From CAZEPT01 sp964626965 (GTDB lineage: Bacteria; Patescibacteriota; Minisyncoccia; Phycocordibacterales; UBA9973), in the NCBI GenBank assembly GCA_964626965.1, contig CAZVHB010000004.1, positions 20,317-84,316 of the forward strand: a stretch of DNA of 64,000 nt. Direction: 5' to 3'. Below are positions 7,912-15,992 of this stretch, one piece after another. How positions within the stretch are numbered: the stretch's first letter is position 1; every line of letters begins with the position of its first letter. The translations under genes and the position numbers were made by a program. The notes beneath the pieces were generated by a model. That model made no database searches. It was not told where the DNA came from and worked only from the letters and a program-made list of their open reading frames with translations.

Positions 7912-7993
7912 GCCCAGGTGGCGAAATTGGTAGACGCACTAGTCTTAGGAACTAGTATCGCAAGATGTGAAGGTTCAAGTCCTTTCCTGGGCA
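7912..7993 (+). tRNA. tRNA-Leu (UAG anticodon)
   Basis: 82 nt. Acceptor stem GCCCAGG pairs with CCTGGGC. The anticodon stem-loop is ACTAG-TCTTAGGA-CTAGT type with anticodon TAG. It has a long class II variable arm and T-loop GTTCAAGTC. The discriminator is A and CCA is not encoded. A terminator hairpin follows directly. Confidence 0.93.
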
Positions 7994-7997
7994 CAAT

Positions 7998-8020
7998 AAA
8001 TCTCCGTAAGGAGATTTTTG
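7998..8020 (+). terminator. tRNA-Leu terminator
   Basis: AAATCTCC/GGAGATTT stem with GTAA loop and T-run. Confidence 0.8.
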
Positions 8021-8083
8021 TGTACAGGAGAAAGCCAAACACCCAGTAGGTCATTTCAAGGAATGAGCTGGATTCTTTTCAAC

Positions 8084-8122
8084 ACAAAACAAAAGAACCC
8101 ACTAGTGGGTTCTTTTGTTTTG
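8084..8122. terminator. Perfect-palindrome terminator, serves the leftward tRNA-Leu
   Basis: ACAAAACAAAAGAACCCACT and its exact complement meet at a central CTAG. It begins 1 nt from the tRNA 3' end. Confidence 0.85.
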
Positions 8123-8205
8123 TGCCGGAGAGAGGACTCGAACCTCCACACTGTTGCCAATACTCGATTTTGAGTCGAGTGCGTCTACCATTCCGCCACT
8201 CCGGC
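8123..8205 (-). tRNA. tRNA-Leu (CAA anticodon)
   Basis: 83 nt on the minus strand. Acceptor GCCGGAG/CTCCGGC, anticodon stem-loop CTCGA-CTCAAAA-TCGAG with anticodon CAA. Long variable arm, T-loop GGTTCGAGTCC, discriminator A, CCA not encoded. Confidence 0.93.
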
Positions 8206-8283
8206 AGTTTTCTATGCAACTAAAACTTAGTGTACCACACGATTTCCTATACACAAAATGAGAGGTATGGTACGATATATAAT

Positions 8284-8421
8284 ATGAAAAAGTTTAATTT
8301 TATTGACACATTTCTCATAGTTTCAATTATCATAGTTGTTGGTATTTTACTCATTACTACATACACGAGAAAAAATTCTTATGAAACCCGCGTAGGTGCT
8401 ATACAACTTAATACAAAATAA
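8284..8421 (+). CDS. Small single-pass membrane protein, 45 aa
   Basis: It begins MKKFNFIDTFLIVSIIIVVG. One hydrophobic helix (about 8-26) is followed by a short polar tail. The ATG at 8284 sits 7 nt after a TACGAT hexamer, a better start than the in-frame upstream ATG at 8230. A terminator follows immediately. No family is recognised. It resembles the many short membrane proteins typical of CPR genomes. Confidence 0.6.
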   Translation: MKKFNFIDTFLIVSIIIVVGILLITTYTRKNSYETRVGAIQLNTK

Positions 8422-8446
8422 AAAAACGCCCATCGGCGTTTTTTTA
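8421..8446 (+). terminator. Terminator
   Basis: AAAAAACGCC/GGCGTTTTTT stem with CATC loop, bidirectional. It sits between two converging genes. Confidence 0.85.
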
Positions 8447-8461
8447 TTCTTTTATTTTTAT

Positions 8462-9223
8462 TTAGAGAGTACTATTTCCTCGTGACCATTCGTAGAGTAC
8501 GATAGCAGTTGAAACACTTGCATTCAATGATTCACATCGTGCATCCATTGGAATTGAGAGTTTGATATCACACAAGTCGAGTGTTTTTTCACGGATACCA
8601 TTCCCTTCATTCCCAACAACAAAAACACTTGGTGTATCAAACACAGTTTCTTTAAGTACTTGTCCATCCATATCAAGTCCATAGACCCAATATCCTAAAT
8701 CTTTTAATTTTCGAAGAGAGTTATTTACGTTCCCAATTTTAACAATCGGCATCCGAAAGACCATTCCAGCTGAAGTCTTGATAACTGCACCCGTAATCGG
8801 AGCTTGGTTATGTTCAGGTAAAAGTACAGCAGTTGCGCCCATAGCAGCAGCAGAACGAATAATCGCTCCGACATTGTGTGGATCTTGAAGTTCACCAAGA
8901 ACAACCATACATGGTAGTTTACCTTCACTTCGTCCATCTATTTCAAGAACTTTTTCAAGAGTCGTATAGAGTTTCTCAATAGCAATAGTTGCAATAACAC
9001 CTTGAGTAACAGCGTCACTCCCAACTTTGTTTTTTCCTTCTTCTTCCTTAAGATCTGAAATATTGATTTTATGCTTATTCAAAAGTCGAACAACTGCGTC
9101 ATCTTTACGCATAGTAGAACTCAAAAATACCTTACCAATCACGTCTGGACGAGCCATAAGTGCTTCCATAAGAGCATTTTTACCGTATAAATAAACCTTA
9201 TCATTTTTCTTTTTTTCCAACAT
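8462..9223 (-). CDS. rlmB: TrmH/SpoU-family 23S rRNA 2'-O-methyltransferase, RlmB-like
   Basis: 253 residues. It uses S-adenosylmethionine to methylate a ribose 2'-OH in rRNA. An N-terminal L30e-like substrate-binding domain (about 10-90, VYLYGKNALMEAL) precedes a SPOUT knot domain. The SPOUT motifs are DPHNVGAIIRSAAAMGA, VFVVGNEGNGI and IPM...ESLNASVSTAI. The ATG at 9223 is 6 nt after TATAGT, which is 17 bp from TTGCAA, so I prefer it to the upstream in-frame TTG codons at 9241 and 9238. The exact target (G2251 equivalent) is inferred from similarity to RlmB. A tRNA target is less likely. Confidence 0.88.
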   Translation of the reverse strand: MLEKKKNDKVYLYGKNALMEALMARPDVIGKVFLSSTMRKDDAVVRLLNKHKINISDLKEEEGKNKVGSDAVTQGVIATIAIEKLYTTLEKVLEIDGRSEGKLPCMVVLGELQDPHNVGAIIRSAAAMGATAVLLPEHNQAPITGAVIKTSAGMVFRMPIVKIGNVNNSLRKLKDLGYWVYGLDMDGQVLKETVFDTPSVFVVGNEGNGIREKTLDLCDIKLSIPMDARCESLNASVSTAIVLYEWSRGNSTL

Positions 9224-9229
9224 GATTAG

Positions 9230-9258
9230 ACTATACAACAAATCTCCTTATTTTGCAA
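9230..9258 (-). promoter_or_regulatory. rlmB promoter
   Basis: TTGCAA (9253-9258), 17-bp spacer, TATAGT (9230-9235), then 6 nt to the ATG. Confidence 0.65.
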
Positions 9259-9280
9259 GGTTTTAGGAAATACAGAGAGC

Positions 9281-9308
9281 TTGACTTTTATAATGAATAT
9301 GATATAAT
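9281..9308 (+). promoter_or_regulatory. Strong promoter of the 9362-10886 gene pair
   Basis: TTGACT (9281-9286), 16-bp spacer, TATAAT (9303-9308). An A-rich leader of about 47 nt precedes the ATG at 9362. Confidence 0.7.
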
Positions 9309-9361
9309 AGAAAAGATAAAAAATACATTCACAATTTCATAAAAAATAAAAACTATTAACT

Positions 9362-9811
9362 ATGTCAGTACCACATGGCGCTCATGGCGCAACCCCAGCA
9401 ACACCAGCAACCCCTTCTTTTTGGGACCAAGTTCCAAAAATTGTAAAAACAGTAATCTATGTAGTAGCCGGAATTATCCTTTTGGTTATTATATTTTCTG
9501 TACTATCTTGGTATAGAAATAAACCAAAAAGTGTAGCATCACACAAAACAGAACAAGAGGAACGATCAATTCCTCACACACGCACTCTGGTTGTCAGTGA
9601 TTTCTTATACGGAGTAAAATCTCGTGATACGGTAATTACCGAAGAAATTACATTGGATCAAAATGTCCCTTACTCAGAGGTGACAAACATGGATCCAGTT
9701 TTCTGTGATGGTAAACCCATTGAAAGCCAAGGCTCATGGGGTGGATACAAAAGGTATCGCACCATAAAGCCACAATCAGGTAGTGCAAAATTATTTATTT
9801 CCAAACCCTAA
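9362..9811 (+). CDS. Single-pass membrane protein of unknown function
   Basis: 149 residues. The N-terminus is rich in Gly, Ala, Thr and Pro (HGAHGATPATPATPS). A membrane helix spans about 30-52, followed by a basic stop-transfer YRNKPK. The soluble C-terminal part has no recognised motif. It overlaps the region just before the 9822 gene and shares its promoter, so the two products may act together. Confidence 0.7.
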   Translation: MSVPHGAHGATPATPATPSFWDQVPKIVKTVIYVVAGIILLVIIFSVLSWYRNKPKSVASHKTEQEERSIPHTRTLVVSDFLYGVKSRDTVITEEITLDQNVPYSEVTNMDPVFCDGKPIESQGSWGGYKRYRTIKPQSGSAKLFISKP

Positions 9812-9821
9812 AACACAGAAA

Positions 9822-10886
9822 ATGGAAGAAACATTCTTTTTTACAGACCCCTACAGCATAGGTTACAATATTGCTGGATTACTCTTCACTTTCCTCATCC
9901 TCTTCACTATTGAAGGAAGAAAGAAACACACACCTGATCAAAAGGTAGTGTTCATGCCGATAGATAAAAATAGAGTACTCATTGCGAGTATCTTCTATAT
10001 TGTCTCTGGTATATATCTAATCGTTGCACTCATCTCGTTTAGTCAACATGACTTTACTGGTGGAATAATTGGTTTAGTAAACACAAGTATCTGGGCATGG
10101 TTTCCAACACTTTCAATCAGACAAACTCCATCAAATCAATTTGGCGAAAGAAGGAGTCTTTGGAGTAAGAAACCTTCTAGTATCACAACAGAAGGTACTC
10201 ATTTATCCCTTATTTTCTTTTACGAATGGATTATCTCAGAAGCACATGGTGAAGAACCAATTACAGATCAGAAGATTGACCATACATGCACCATAGACAA
10301 CTTGAAAGGCTCTGATGATTGGATGTTTGTACTCGAAGTAACATTTCCGTACAAATGGATCACTGCTAATGATAGAGTTCTAGAAATTAGGAACTTTACA
10401 GGTGGCAGTGGAGGCCAGACCGGTATTATTGAACGCGTATGTGATATTCTCGAGAATTCATGCCAAGACGTTGATGACTCCTACGCTTTAGAAAAGATAG
10501 ATAAAGAACAATTTTCCAAAGAGGCTTTCAAAAAGGAAATAGAAGACACCTTCTCTGAAAGAGTCCGATTAAGTGGACTTCCACTTGAAATTCTAACGAA
10601 CGAGTTGTTTACTATTAAAATCAAATTTTCTACGGAATACTTAACTGCCGTACAAAAAGTAAAAACGGCGGAAAAGGAAGGACAAGGAAGGCGTACATTA
10701 ACGCTTGCGGAACAACAAACTGTTTTACAAATGAAGAAAGAGGCAGAAGACGCAGGTACTCATCTACCATATGAATACTGGGAAGACATTTATCTTCGAA
10801 AAAACAACCAAGCTGGTACAAAGTACATTTTTGAAGGAGTAGATCCAAAAAAAATAAACCCCGTTGTATCTGTTGGTGGAAAATAA
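9822..10886 (+). CDS. Membrane protein with SPFH/band-7-like C-terminal region
   Basis: 354 residues from the ATG at 9822. An in-frame ATG at 9783 overlaps the preceding gene. Three hydrophobic helices lie in the first 110 residues (about 10-28, 50-72, 78-98). The rest is soluble. It contains VLEVTFPYKWITANDRVLEI and a charged helix VKTAEKEGQGRRTLTLAEQQ, the sort of beta-domain plus coiled helix seen in SPFH scaffold proteins. The SPFH assignment is tentative and based on pattern, not on a diagnostic motif. A terminator follows at 10903. Confidence 0.6.
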   Translation: MEETFFFTDPYSIGYNIAGLLFTFLILFTIEGRKKHTPDQKVVFMPIDKNRVLIASIFYIVSGIYLIVALISFSQHDFTGGIIGLVNTSIWAWFPTLSIRQTPSNQFGERRSLWSKKPSSITTEGTHLSLIFFYEWIISEAHGEEPITDQKIDHTCTIDNLKGSDDWMFVLEVTFPYKWITANDRVLEIRNFTGGSGGQTGIIERVCDILENSCQDVDDSYALEKIDKEQFSKEAFKKEIEDTFSERVRLSGLPLEILTNELFTIKIKFSTEYLTAVQKVKTAEKEGQGRRTLTLAEQQTVLQMKKEAEDAGTHLPYEYWEDIYLRKNNQAGTKYIFEGVDPKKINPVVSVGGK

Positions 10887-10902
10887 TAGTTTTAACAATC
10901 AA

Positions 10903-10936
10903 AAAAAACCGCGACATTGTCGCGGTTCTTTTTTTT
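10903..10936. terminator. Bidirectional terminator
   Basis: Near-perfect palindrome AACCGCGACA/TTGTCGCGGTT with A- and T-runs. It lies between converging genes. Confidence 0.88.
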
Positions 10937-10939
10937 TAC

Positions 10940-11278
10940 CTATTTTTGATACGGTTGTTTGTATTCAAAGTCCTTACCTTTAGATTCAAGATTTTGTAAA
11001 TCAGGTTTTTTGAATTCAAATGTATCAGTAATAAATTTCATGATTCCATACACCGAGATCATAATAAAGAGTCCGATGATACCATTGATCATGTGTCGTT
11101 TACCGAGTTCCTGTCCTTCTTCACTATTGGTACTTGCCATAAATTGGAACAAACCCCAGAGGAATAACAGCACACCAAGCGCCGCAAGAAAAACAACGAT
11201 AGGATTAACGATTGTTTTGACAATACTATCAAACAAACTCTTGACGGTAATAGTTGCAGCGTAGGCGATAGGAATCAT
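10940..11278 (-). CDS. T4SS pilin-like membrane protein, 112 aa
   Basis: Short signal-like N-terminus (MIPIAYAA), then two hydrophobic helices (about 24-48 and 64-86) separated by STNSEEGQELGKRHMING, then a charged tail. It is the most distal gene of a leftward run of related proteins from 14630 to 10940. The helix-polar turn-helix layout matches the pilin-like paralogues upstream, although it lacks their C-terminal cysteine pair. The role is inferred only from family resemblance. Confidence 0.65.
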   Translation of the reverse strand: MIPIAYAATITVKSLFDSIVKTIVNPIVVFLAALGVLLFLWGLFQFMASTNSEEGQELGKRHMINGIIGLFIMISVYGIMKFITDTFEFKKPDLQNLESKGKDFEYKQPYQK

Positions 11279-11290
11279 AGTAAGAAATTT

Positions 11291-11671
11291 TTAGTCGCAA
11301 GACTTACTTACAGGGTTGTATGATCCAGTCACACAAGGAATTGCAGCTGTTCCACCTTGACCAATACCAAGTGTTCGTCCAATGAAGTAGACGATACCAT
11401 AGAGAGACATAACAACGAAAAATACAACTACCATTTTAATAAGATCACCTTTGTATTCTGCTTTTTCTTCACCGTCTGCAGTGATGAGCTTGAATGCATT
11501 CCAAATAATCATCAAGAAGATGAGAGCGAGCGCAATCGGAATGAGCATGTTGATAAGACTACGAATACTATCAACCCAACCAAAAAGCTGATTTGGTTGA
11601 CTTTGTGCAAAAGCAAGCGCTGGTAATAGAAACGCTCCACTTCCTATCGCTAGTTTTTTAAAATTTTTCAT
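11291..11671 (-). CDS. T4SS pilin-like membrane protein, 126 aa
   Basis: Signal peptide (about 1-22, ending ALAFAQS), helix about 36-60 containing LIPIALALIFLMIIW, turn TADGEEKAEYKG, second helix about 82-105, and tail CVTGSYNPVSKSC. It is closely related to the products at 11796 and 4395: the helix 1/turn region is nearly identical (NMLIPIALA, IIWNAFK, DGEEK). The gene is 12 bp from the next gene, so they are probably cotranscribed. Likely a secreted subunit of a pilus or secretion channel. Confidence 0.72.
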   Translation of the reverse strand: MKNFKKLAIGSGAFLLPALAFAQSQPNQLFGWVDSIRSLINMLIPIALALIFLMIIWNAFKLITADGEEKAEYKGDLIKMVVVFFVVMSLYGIVYFIGRTLGIGQGGTAAIPCVTGSYNPVSKSCD

Positions 11672-11795
11672 ATATATAAATACTATTTCTATTAATAATA
11701 ATCAAAGCTATGTATATAGCGTTACCTCTAGTATACCACACCAAAATAAGAATTACACAAACATATTTCCCCAAAAAACCTATACCTGAGTATCA

Positions 11796-12176
11796 CTAAG
11801 AATTAGTACAAGCGTGTGTTTTAGTGTCATATGATCCATTGATGCAGGAAATTGGAAGCGTCCCCCCTGGACCAATCCCAATCGTTGTTCCAATAAAAGA
11901 AATGATCCCGTAAAAAGACATAATCACAAAAAAGATAATCACCATCTTAATAAGCTCTCCTTTATACTCGCTTTTTTCTTCTCCGTCGGTTTGGATCATC
12001 TTAAATGCATTCCAAATAATCACAAGGAAGATAAATGCAAGAGCGATAGGGATAAGCATATTAACCAATTTTCTGAGAGTTCCGAGTAAGCTAAAAAGCT
12101 GACTACTATCCGCATGGACAAATAGAGGCAAGAAGAATACTCCAGTGATCATTGCTAATTTTAAAAAAATTCTCAT
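11796..12176 (-). CDS. T4SS pilin-like membrane protein, 126 aa
   Basis: Paralogue of the 11291 gene with the same parts in the same order: signal peptide ending FVHADS, helix with NMLIPIALAFIFLVIIWNAF, turn QTDGEEKSEYKG, second helix, and tail CINGSYDTKTHAC. The 11672-11795 spacer is AT-rich and shows no clear hairpin. Divergence is concentrated in the signal peptide and tail, which suggests subunits exposed to different partners. Confidence 0.72.
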   Translation of the reverse strand: MRIFLKLAMITGVFFLPLFVHADSSQLFSLLGTLRKLVNMLIPIALAFIFLVIIWNAFKMIQTDGEEKSEYKGELIKMVIIFFVIMSFYGIISFIGTTIGIGPGGTLPISCINGSYDTKTHACTNS

Positions 12177-12218
12177 ACGATGTATATACTTATTTTTAAT
12201 AAATGTTTTTAATCTTAA

Positions 12219-13112
12219 TTAAACACCGAGTGTTGTAGAAAGTAATCGCAAGATACCAACAAAACAGAGCGCAACAAAGATAATTAAGACTCCCCACATG
12301 AGGAATTGCTTGTACTGATTACGAGTTTCGTGTTCATTGTCGTTCATGACTCTAATGGCGCCAAACATAAACCAGAGCACCATCGCTGCAATGATAATAG
12401 GTATGAGATACAGAAGTACGCAGGTCGCCAGATTTATATACCCGTTTAGTGTGAGATTTGAAGTATCCTTACTACAAGTAAGGACATTACTCGCACTCGT
12501 CCCAAGTGTTTTTGGGAGTTCCGCAGGAGTAGTAAGCTCTGTGTATTTTATTACTTCCGTCTTTTGATCTACTGTCTCTTGATTTTTGTATGTAGATTGA
12601 TTATCTTTCCCTTTGAGAGAAAATAAACTTTTGAGATAAGACCAAAAATCTTGAGCTTGACCACCATTCCCACCATAGAGAACATATCCTGGGTCATTTG
12701 GGTTACCAGCACCTAGTGCACCTCCCGCATTTTGACCAACAGGAAGTAGCCCTGATCCTACAGAGGTAGCACCCCCCGCACCAACACCACCACCAGCGTC
12801 GAGTCCGGTACCAGCATCAAGACCTGTTCCACTATCGAGACCACTACCACTATCAAGCCCCGTACCTGCATCAGTCACTGCTCCTGGATTTGTTGGGTTA
12901 TCAAGTGTTGCTGATGGACCGGTACCTGTTGGATTTCCTGGATTGGTTGGATTATTTAACGTCGCAGAATTTCCTGGTGCGGTGTACCCACCAGTATTTG
13001 TTGGACCTCCAGGATCTTGTGGATTTTGAGGAGGACCACCAAAAGGTGACTGTGCAAAAACAGGTATTGTAAAGAAAAATGATATAAAAAATAAATAGAG
13101 AACTTTTTTCAT
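12219..13112 (-). CDS. Secreted pilin-like protein with Gly/Pro/Asn repeat domain
   Basis: 297 residues. A signal peptide (FTIPVFAQS) is followed by a low-complexity region (about 22-130) of short repeats such as NPTNPG, SATLDNPTNPG and a run of (S/A)GTGLD units. A soluble stretch with WSYLKSLFSLKGKD comes next. The C-terminus has two membrane helices (about 225-250 and 270-292) separated by NDNEHETRNQYK. The C-terminal pair matches the pilin-like family, and the repeats would act as an exposed, length-variable stalk. Two cysteines (TCSKD, ATCVL) flank the start of helix 1. Confidence 0.65.
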   Translation of the reverse strand: MKKVLYLFFISFFFTIPVFAQSPFGGPPQNPQDPGGPTNTGGYTAPGNSATLNNPTNPGNPTGTGPSATLDNPTNPGAVTDAGTGLDSGSGLDSGTGLDAGTGLDAGGGVGAGGATSVGSGLLPVGQNAGGALGAGNPNDPGYVLYGGNGGQAQDFWSYLKSLFSLKGKDNQSTYKNQETVDQKTEVIKYTELTTPAELPKTLGTSASNVLTCSKDTSNLTLNGYINLATCVLLYLIPIIIAAMVLWFMFGAIRVMNDNEHETRNQYKQFLMWGVLIIFVALCFVGILRLLSTTLGV

Positions 13113-13114
13113 AA

Positions 13115-13618
13115 TTATGAAAATGTGTGCTTATGTACGTACGCGGTTGCTCCTTTTTTAATATTAATAATAGTGCCCTTGATAGCTTGAGAGATGGTCC
13201 ATGCTCCAAGAAGAAGTATTGCGCCAACAATAGTCCAAATAAGTCTACTTTTTGCTGTTTCTAATTGCTCTGGCTTACCTTGAGCAGCAATGAACATAAA
13301 ACCACTCCAGATTAAAAAGAAAGCAACGAGTGGTACTCCAATATAGAAAACGATATCAAAAAGACTTAGGAGTAATTTATCGATGGTTGTACTTTCCCCA
13401 AGTGGGTCTTCGAGTTTTTGTGGTGTTTCAGTACCGGTACCTGGTATTACACCAGGGGCAGTAGAGCTTGCTCCAGGTATGGTGCCAGGGGCGGTAGAAC
13501 TTGCTCCAGGTATGGTACCAGGAGCCGTAGAACTCTGAGCTAATACTCTTGAAACAGAGGCACTGGAAATAAACACAGTGGATAATATAAACAAAGAGAG
13601 GACTAGATTTTTTTTCAT
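13115..13618 (-). CDS. Secreted pilin-like protein with SSTAPGTIPGA repeats
   Basis: 167 residues. A signal peptide (about 1-27, ending RVLAQSS) precedes tandem copies of an 11-residue unit, SSTAPGTIPGA and variants (about 29-65). Helix 1 (about 85-110, IVFYIGVPLVAFFLIWSGFM), a polar turn QGKPEQLETAK, helix 2 (about 125-145) and a basic tail follow. It overlaps nothing but is only 2 bp from the 12219 gene start, so cotranscription is near certain. Repeat number could vary between strains by slippage. Confidence 0.66.
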   Translation of the reverse strand: MKKNLVLSLFILSTVFISSASVSRVLAQSSTAPGTIPGASSTAPGTIPGASSTAPGVIPGTGTETPQKLEDPLGESTTIDKLLLSLFDIVFYIGVPLVAFFLIWSGFMFIAAQGKPEQLETAKSRLIWTIVGAILLLGAWTISQAIKGTIINIKKGATAYVHKHTFS

Positions 13619-13646
13619 ATAAATACAGTATACATTAAAATAATAA

Positions 13647-14630
13647 TTATTTACTTTTATCTAAACACGCTGGATCCACATCTCCTTTACCAAGGAACGT
13701 ATAGCAGCTGGCTTCACCACCGAACAGAACAAAATTGAGTATCGTATTAACAATGAACCACGCAAATAATACGAGAAGTATCCCTTTGAGCATATTGAGA
13801 CTCATCTCTTTGGCTTTCTCTCGATACTCTGCCCCACTTTGCATAAAGTTATATCCAATCCACGCAGTCATGAATGCAACGAGTGGAATAATAAGGTACA
13901 CGATAAATTTCCAAAAACTTGTGACGAGCTTGAGGAGGTCATTGAAACCACACGTATGAACATCTGAACAAATACCATCGAGTAATCCACCTGTTGGAGC
14001 ATCATCAGGGACATCAGCGGAAGTACCAGCACTTTGCTGTAATCCATATGAAGTCGCACCAGTATTCGCACCGAGTTCGATAGACTGCACATCGGTGTAT
14101 GCAATATCTGGATTTTTTGCATCAACAATCGCAAAATATACAATATTATTTTTTATATCTTTTTCGATTGAAGTAACAGTAACCTTACTAGAGGTGAAAG
14201 GCTGAACATCATTTGCATTCAAGGTTATACCCAAGAATGCATTATTTGGTTTTGTGGTTGGAGCAATATTCGTCAGCTTATTGTTTTCAGCACCATATGC
14301 AATAGCAAGACTCGGTGTTGTATAGACAAATGCTTTTATCTCACCACTTGCTATAAAACTACTCTTGTCTGTTTTCGCCCACATGTCTGGATCAAAAACA
14401 AGTTCAAATGCATGAATTGTATCTTTTGTTTTACCGTAGGAAGTTGAGGTAATTGAGGTCGTAGGAGGAAGCGAAACTCCAGTAGTTGTAATAATAGGAG
14501 TAGCGGTAGACGGAGGAACGGCTATTGGTGGTGGAGGTGGGCCAATCTGTGCAGACACAACAGACAATAAAAATCCAAAAAAAAGAACTACGAGAAATAT
14601 GGTTTTATTTATTTTTGTAAAAAATTTCAT
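13647..14630 (-). CDS. Large secreted pilin-like membrane protein
   Basis: 327 residues from the ATG at 14630, chosen because a TATACT lies 8 nt upstream. The in-frame ATG at 14648 would overlap that element. Signal peptide ends VVSAQ, then a Pro-rich segment (IGPPPPPIAVPPSTATP). A beta-rich extracellular domain of about 170 residues follows. The C-terminus has two helices, FWKFIVYLIIPLVAFMTAWI and ILLVLFAWFIVNTILNFVLF, and a tail with CYTFLGKGDVDPAC. The globular domain resembles a cohesin-like or Ig-like fold in its spacing, but this is uncertain. First gene of the pilin-like run. Confidence 0.62.
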   Translation of the reverse strand: MKFFTKINKTIFLVVLFFGFLLSVVSAQIGPPPPPIAVPPSTATPIITTTGVSLPPTTSITSTSYGKTKDTIHAFELVFDPDMWAKTDKSSFIASGEIKAFVYTTPSLAIAYGAENNKLTNIAPTTKPNNAFLGITLNANDVQPFTSSKVTVTSIEKDIKNNIVYFAIVDAKNPDIAYTDVQSIELGANTGATSYGLQQSAGTSADVPDDAPTGGLLDGICSDVHTCGFNDLLKLVTSFWKFIVYLIIPLVAFMTAWIGYNFMQSGAEYREKAKEMSLNMLKGILLVLFAWFIVNTILNFVLFGGEASCYTFLGKGDVDPACLDKSK

Positions 14631-14660
14631 ATACTTTGAGTATAGCAAAGATCCTGCTGT

Positions 14661-15989
14661 TTAATTTAATAAATCATTCATTCGAGCATTCGCTTCTTCT
14701 ATCGATGCTTTGATATCGAGACTATTTCTAACAACTTGTGTGACCATATCTTCAAATATTTTTTCTGTATCGAGGTAGTTCACATCAAACCAGCCAGAAG
14801 CTATCACAGCAGAACTATAGACAATTGGACCCTCTTTTGTTGCTGGAGGAGTAGTGAGTAAGTCTTTCCGTACAGGAGCAATCGGAAAGAGTGCTTGGGC
14901 GCCATTAAGAATTTTTGCTGAAAAGTCTTTATCTTTCATAAGTAACACTGCTTGATATGCGGCAAATTGTTCTTTTGATGCTTTTGTGATGGCAAGACCA
15001 TACATCCGCCCGAAAGTTCTTTTTGCTTTTACTCCTTCGGCTTGAGGAATCATTGCAACATCAAAATTGATACTTGGATTAATCTCACCAATTTGAGGCA
15101 TTTCACTAGCGAACCCAACATACTGTGCTGCTTGCTCACTTGCAAAAGCGTCGAGTGCCTCAGGCATCGCTCTATTCCACGCATATGAAGTTTTCAGTGG
15201 ATCTGAAAACTGTGTGAAGAATTGTACTACGTACTGTGCAATTGATGTTGAGGTGCCAGGCATCGCGTCCATAATATTACTTGTTGCACCTTTGTTGTTT
15301 GGATCAGTCGAGACAGTCACAATAGGATTACCAGCTTGAATAAGAAGAAGTGCAATCATGTCTTTTGCGTGAGTAATATTGTTGAACGTTCCCATAGGAA
15401 GACCTGACTCTAAAATAATTTCTGCACCAGATTTTCTATTAAGTTTGAGTGCATAGTTTGAAACTTCCTGCCATGTCTTTGGTGGATCAAGAAAAGCAAC
15501 ATTATTGTAACTGACGCGATTGAAATAAAAAATCATCGGGTCAAGAAGAATTGGAAATGCTAAAATACCGTCAGAAAAAAGAAACAGACGGGCTTCATCA
15601 ACATACAGATCACGATAGTCACGATCACCAAACGTCGTATACGGAACGTGAACAAATTTTGATTGGTGTTTAAGAAGAATTTCGTGAGGAGCAAGAACAA
15701 TATCTGGTCCTTGTTGAGCAGCAATTGCTTCACTAATATTCTGATCAATCATATCTGGTGCTTTTTCTATATAGGTAAGTGTCATTTGATTCGCTTGGGC
15801 GAATTCATTTACTGCATCAATCACAACTTCTCGAGGAAGTGTTCCCCAAATAGTCAAAGATTTATTGGTCAGAGGTGGAATCTTGTCGCCAGAACTCGGT
15901 AATTTAATTGCTCCAGAGAAAAAAAGAACAGCTACAAAAATAAAGACCCCGAACACAGCGAGTACGATGAATTGAAATTGATTCTTCAT
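14661..15989 (-). CDS. Membrane-anchored extracellular solute-binding protein (family 1, MalE-like)
   Basis: 442 residues. An uncleaved N-terminal helix (about 8-28) replaces the usual lipobox. The mature part follows the sugar-binding fold: LTIWGTLPREVVIDAVNEF, GPDIVLAPHEIL, FPILLDPMIFYFNR, PPKTWQEVSNYALKL and a C-terminal helix. In complete systems such proteins feed an ABC permease. None is encoded here, so the partner is elsewhere or the protein works as an isolated receptor. It starts 4 bp after gyrA ends, so it is probably translated from the gyrA message. Confidence 0.82.
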   Translation of the reverse strand: MKNQFQFIVLAVFGVFIFVAVLFFSGAIKLPSSGDKIPPLTNKSLTIWGTLPREVVIDAVNEFAQANQMTLTYIEKAPDMIDQNISEAIAAQQGPDIVLAPHEILLKHQSKFVHVPYTTFGDRDYRDLYVDEARLFLFSDGILAFPILLDPMIFYFNRVSYNNVAFLDPPKTWQEVSNYALKLNRKSGAEIILESGLPMGTFNNITHAKDMIALLLIQAGNPIVTVSTDPNNKGATSNIMDAMPGTSTSIAQYVVQFFTQFSDPLKTSYAWNRAMPEALDAFASEQAAQYVGFASEMPQIGEINPSINFDVAMIPQAEGVKAKRTFGRMYGLAITKASKEQFAAYQAVLLMKDKDFSAKILNGAQALFPIAPVRKDLLTTPPATKEGPIVYSSAVIASGWFDVNYLDTEKIFEDMVTQVVRNSLDIKASIEEANARMNDLLN

Positions 15990-15992
15990 AGA

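Noticed and set aside
12219..13618. CRISPR-like array suggested by short repeats
   Set aside because: The repeats are in-frame coding repeats of secreted proteins (11-aa and 6-aa units), with no fixed spacers or repeat hairpins.
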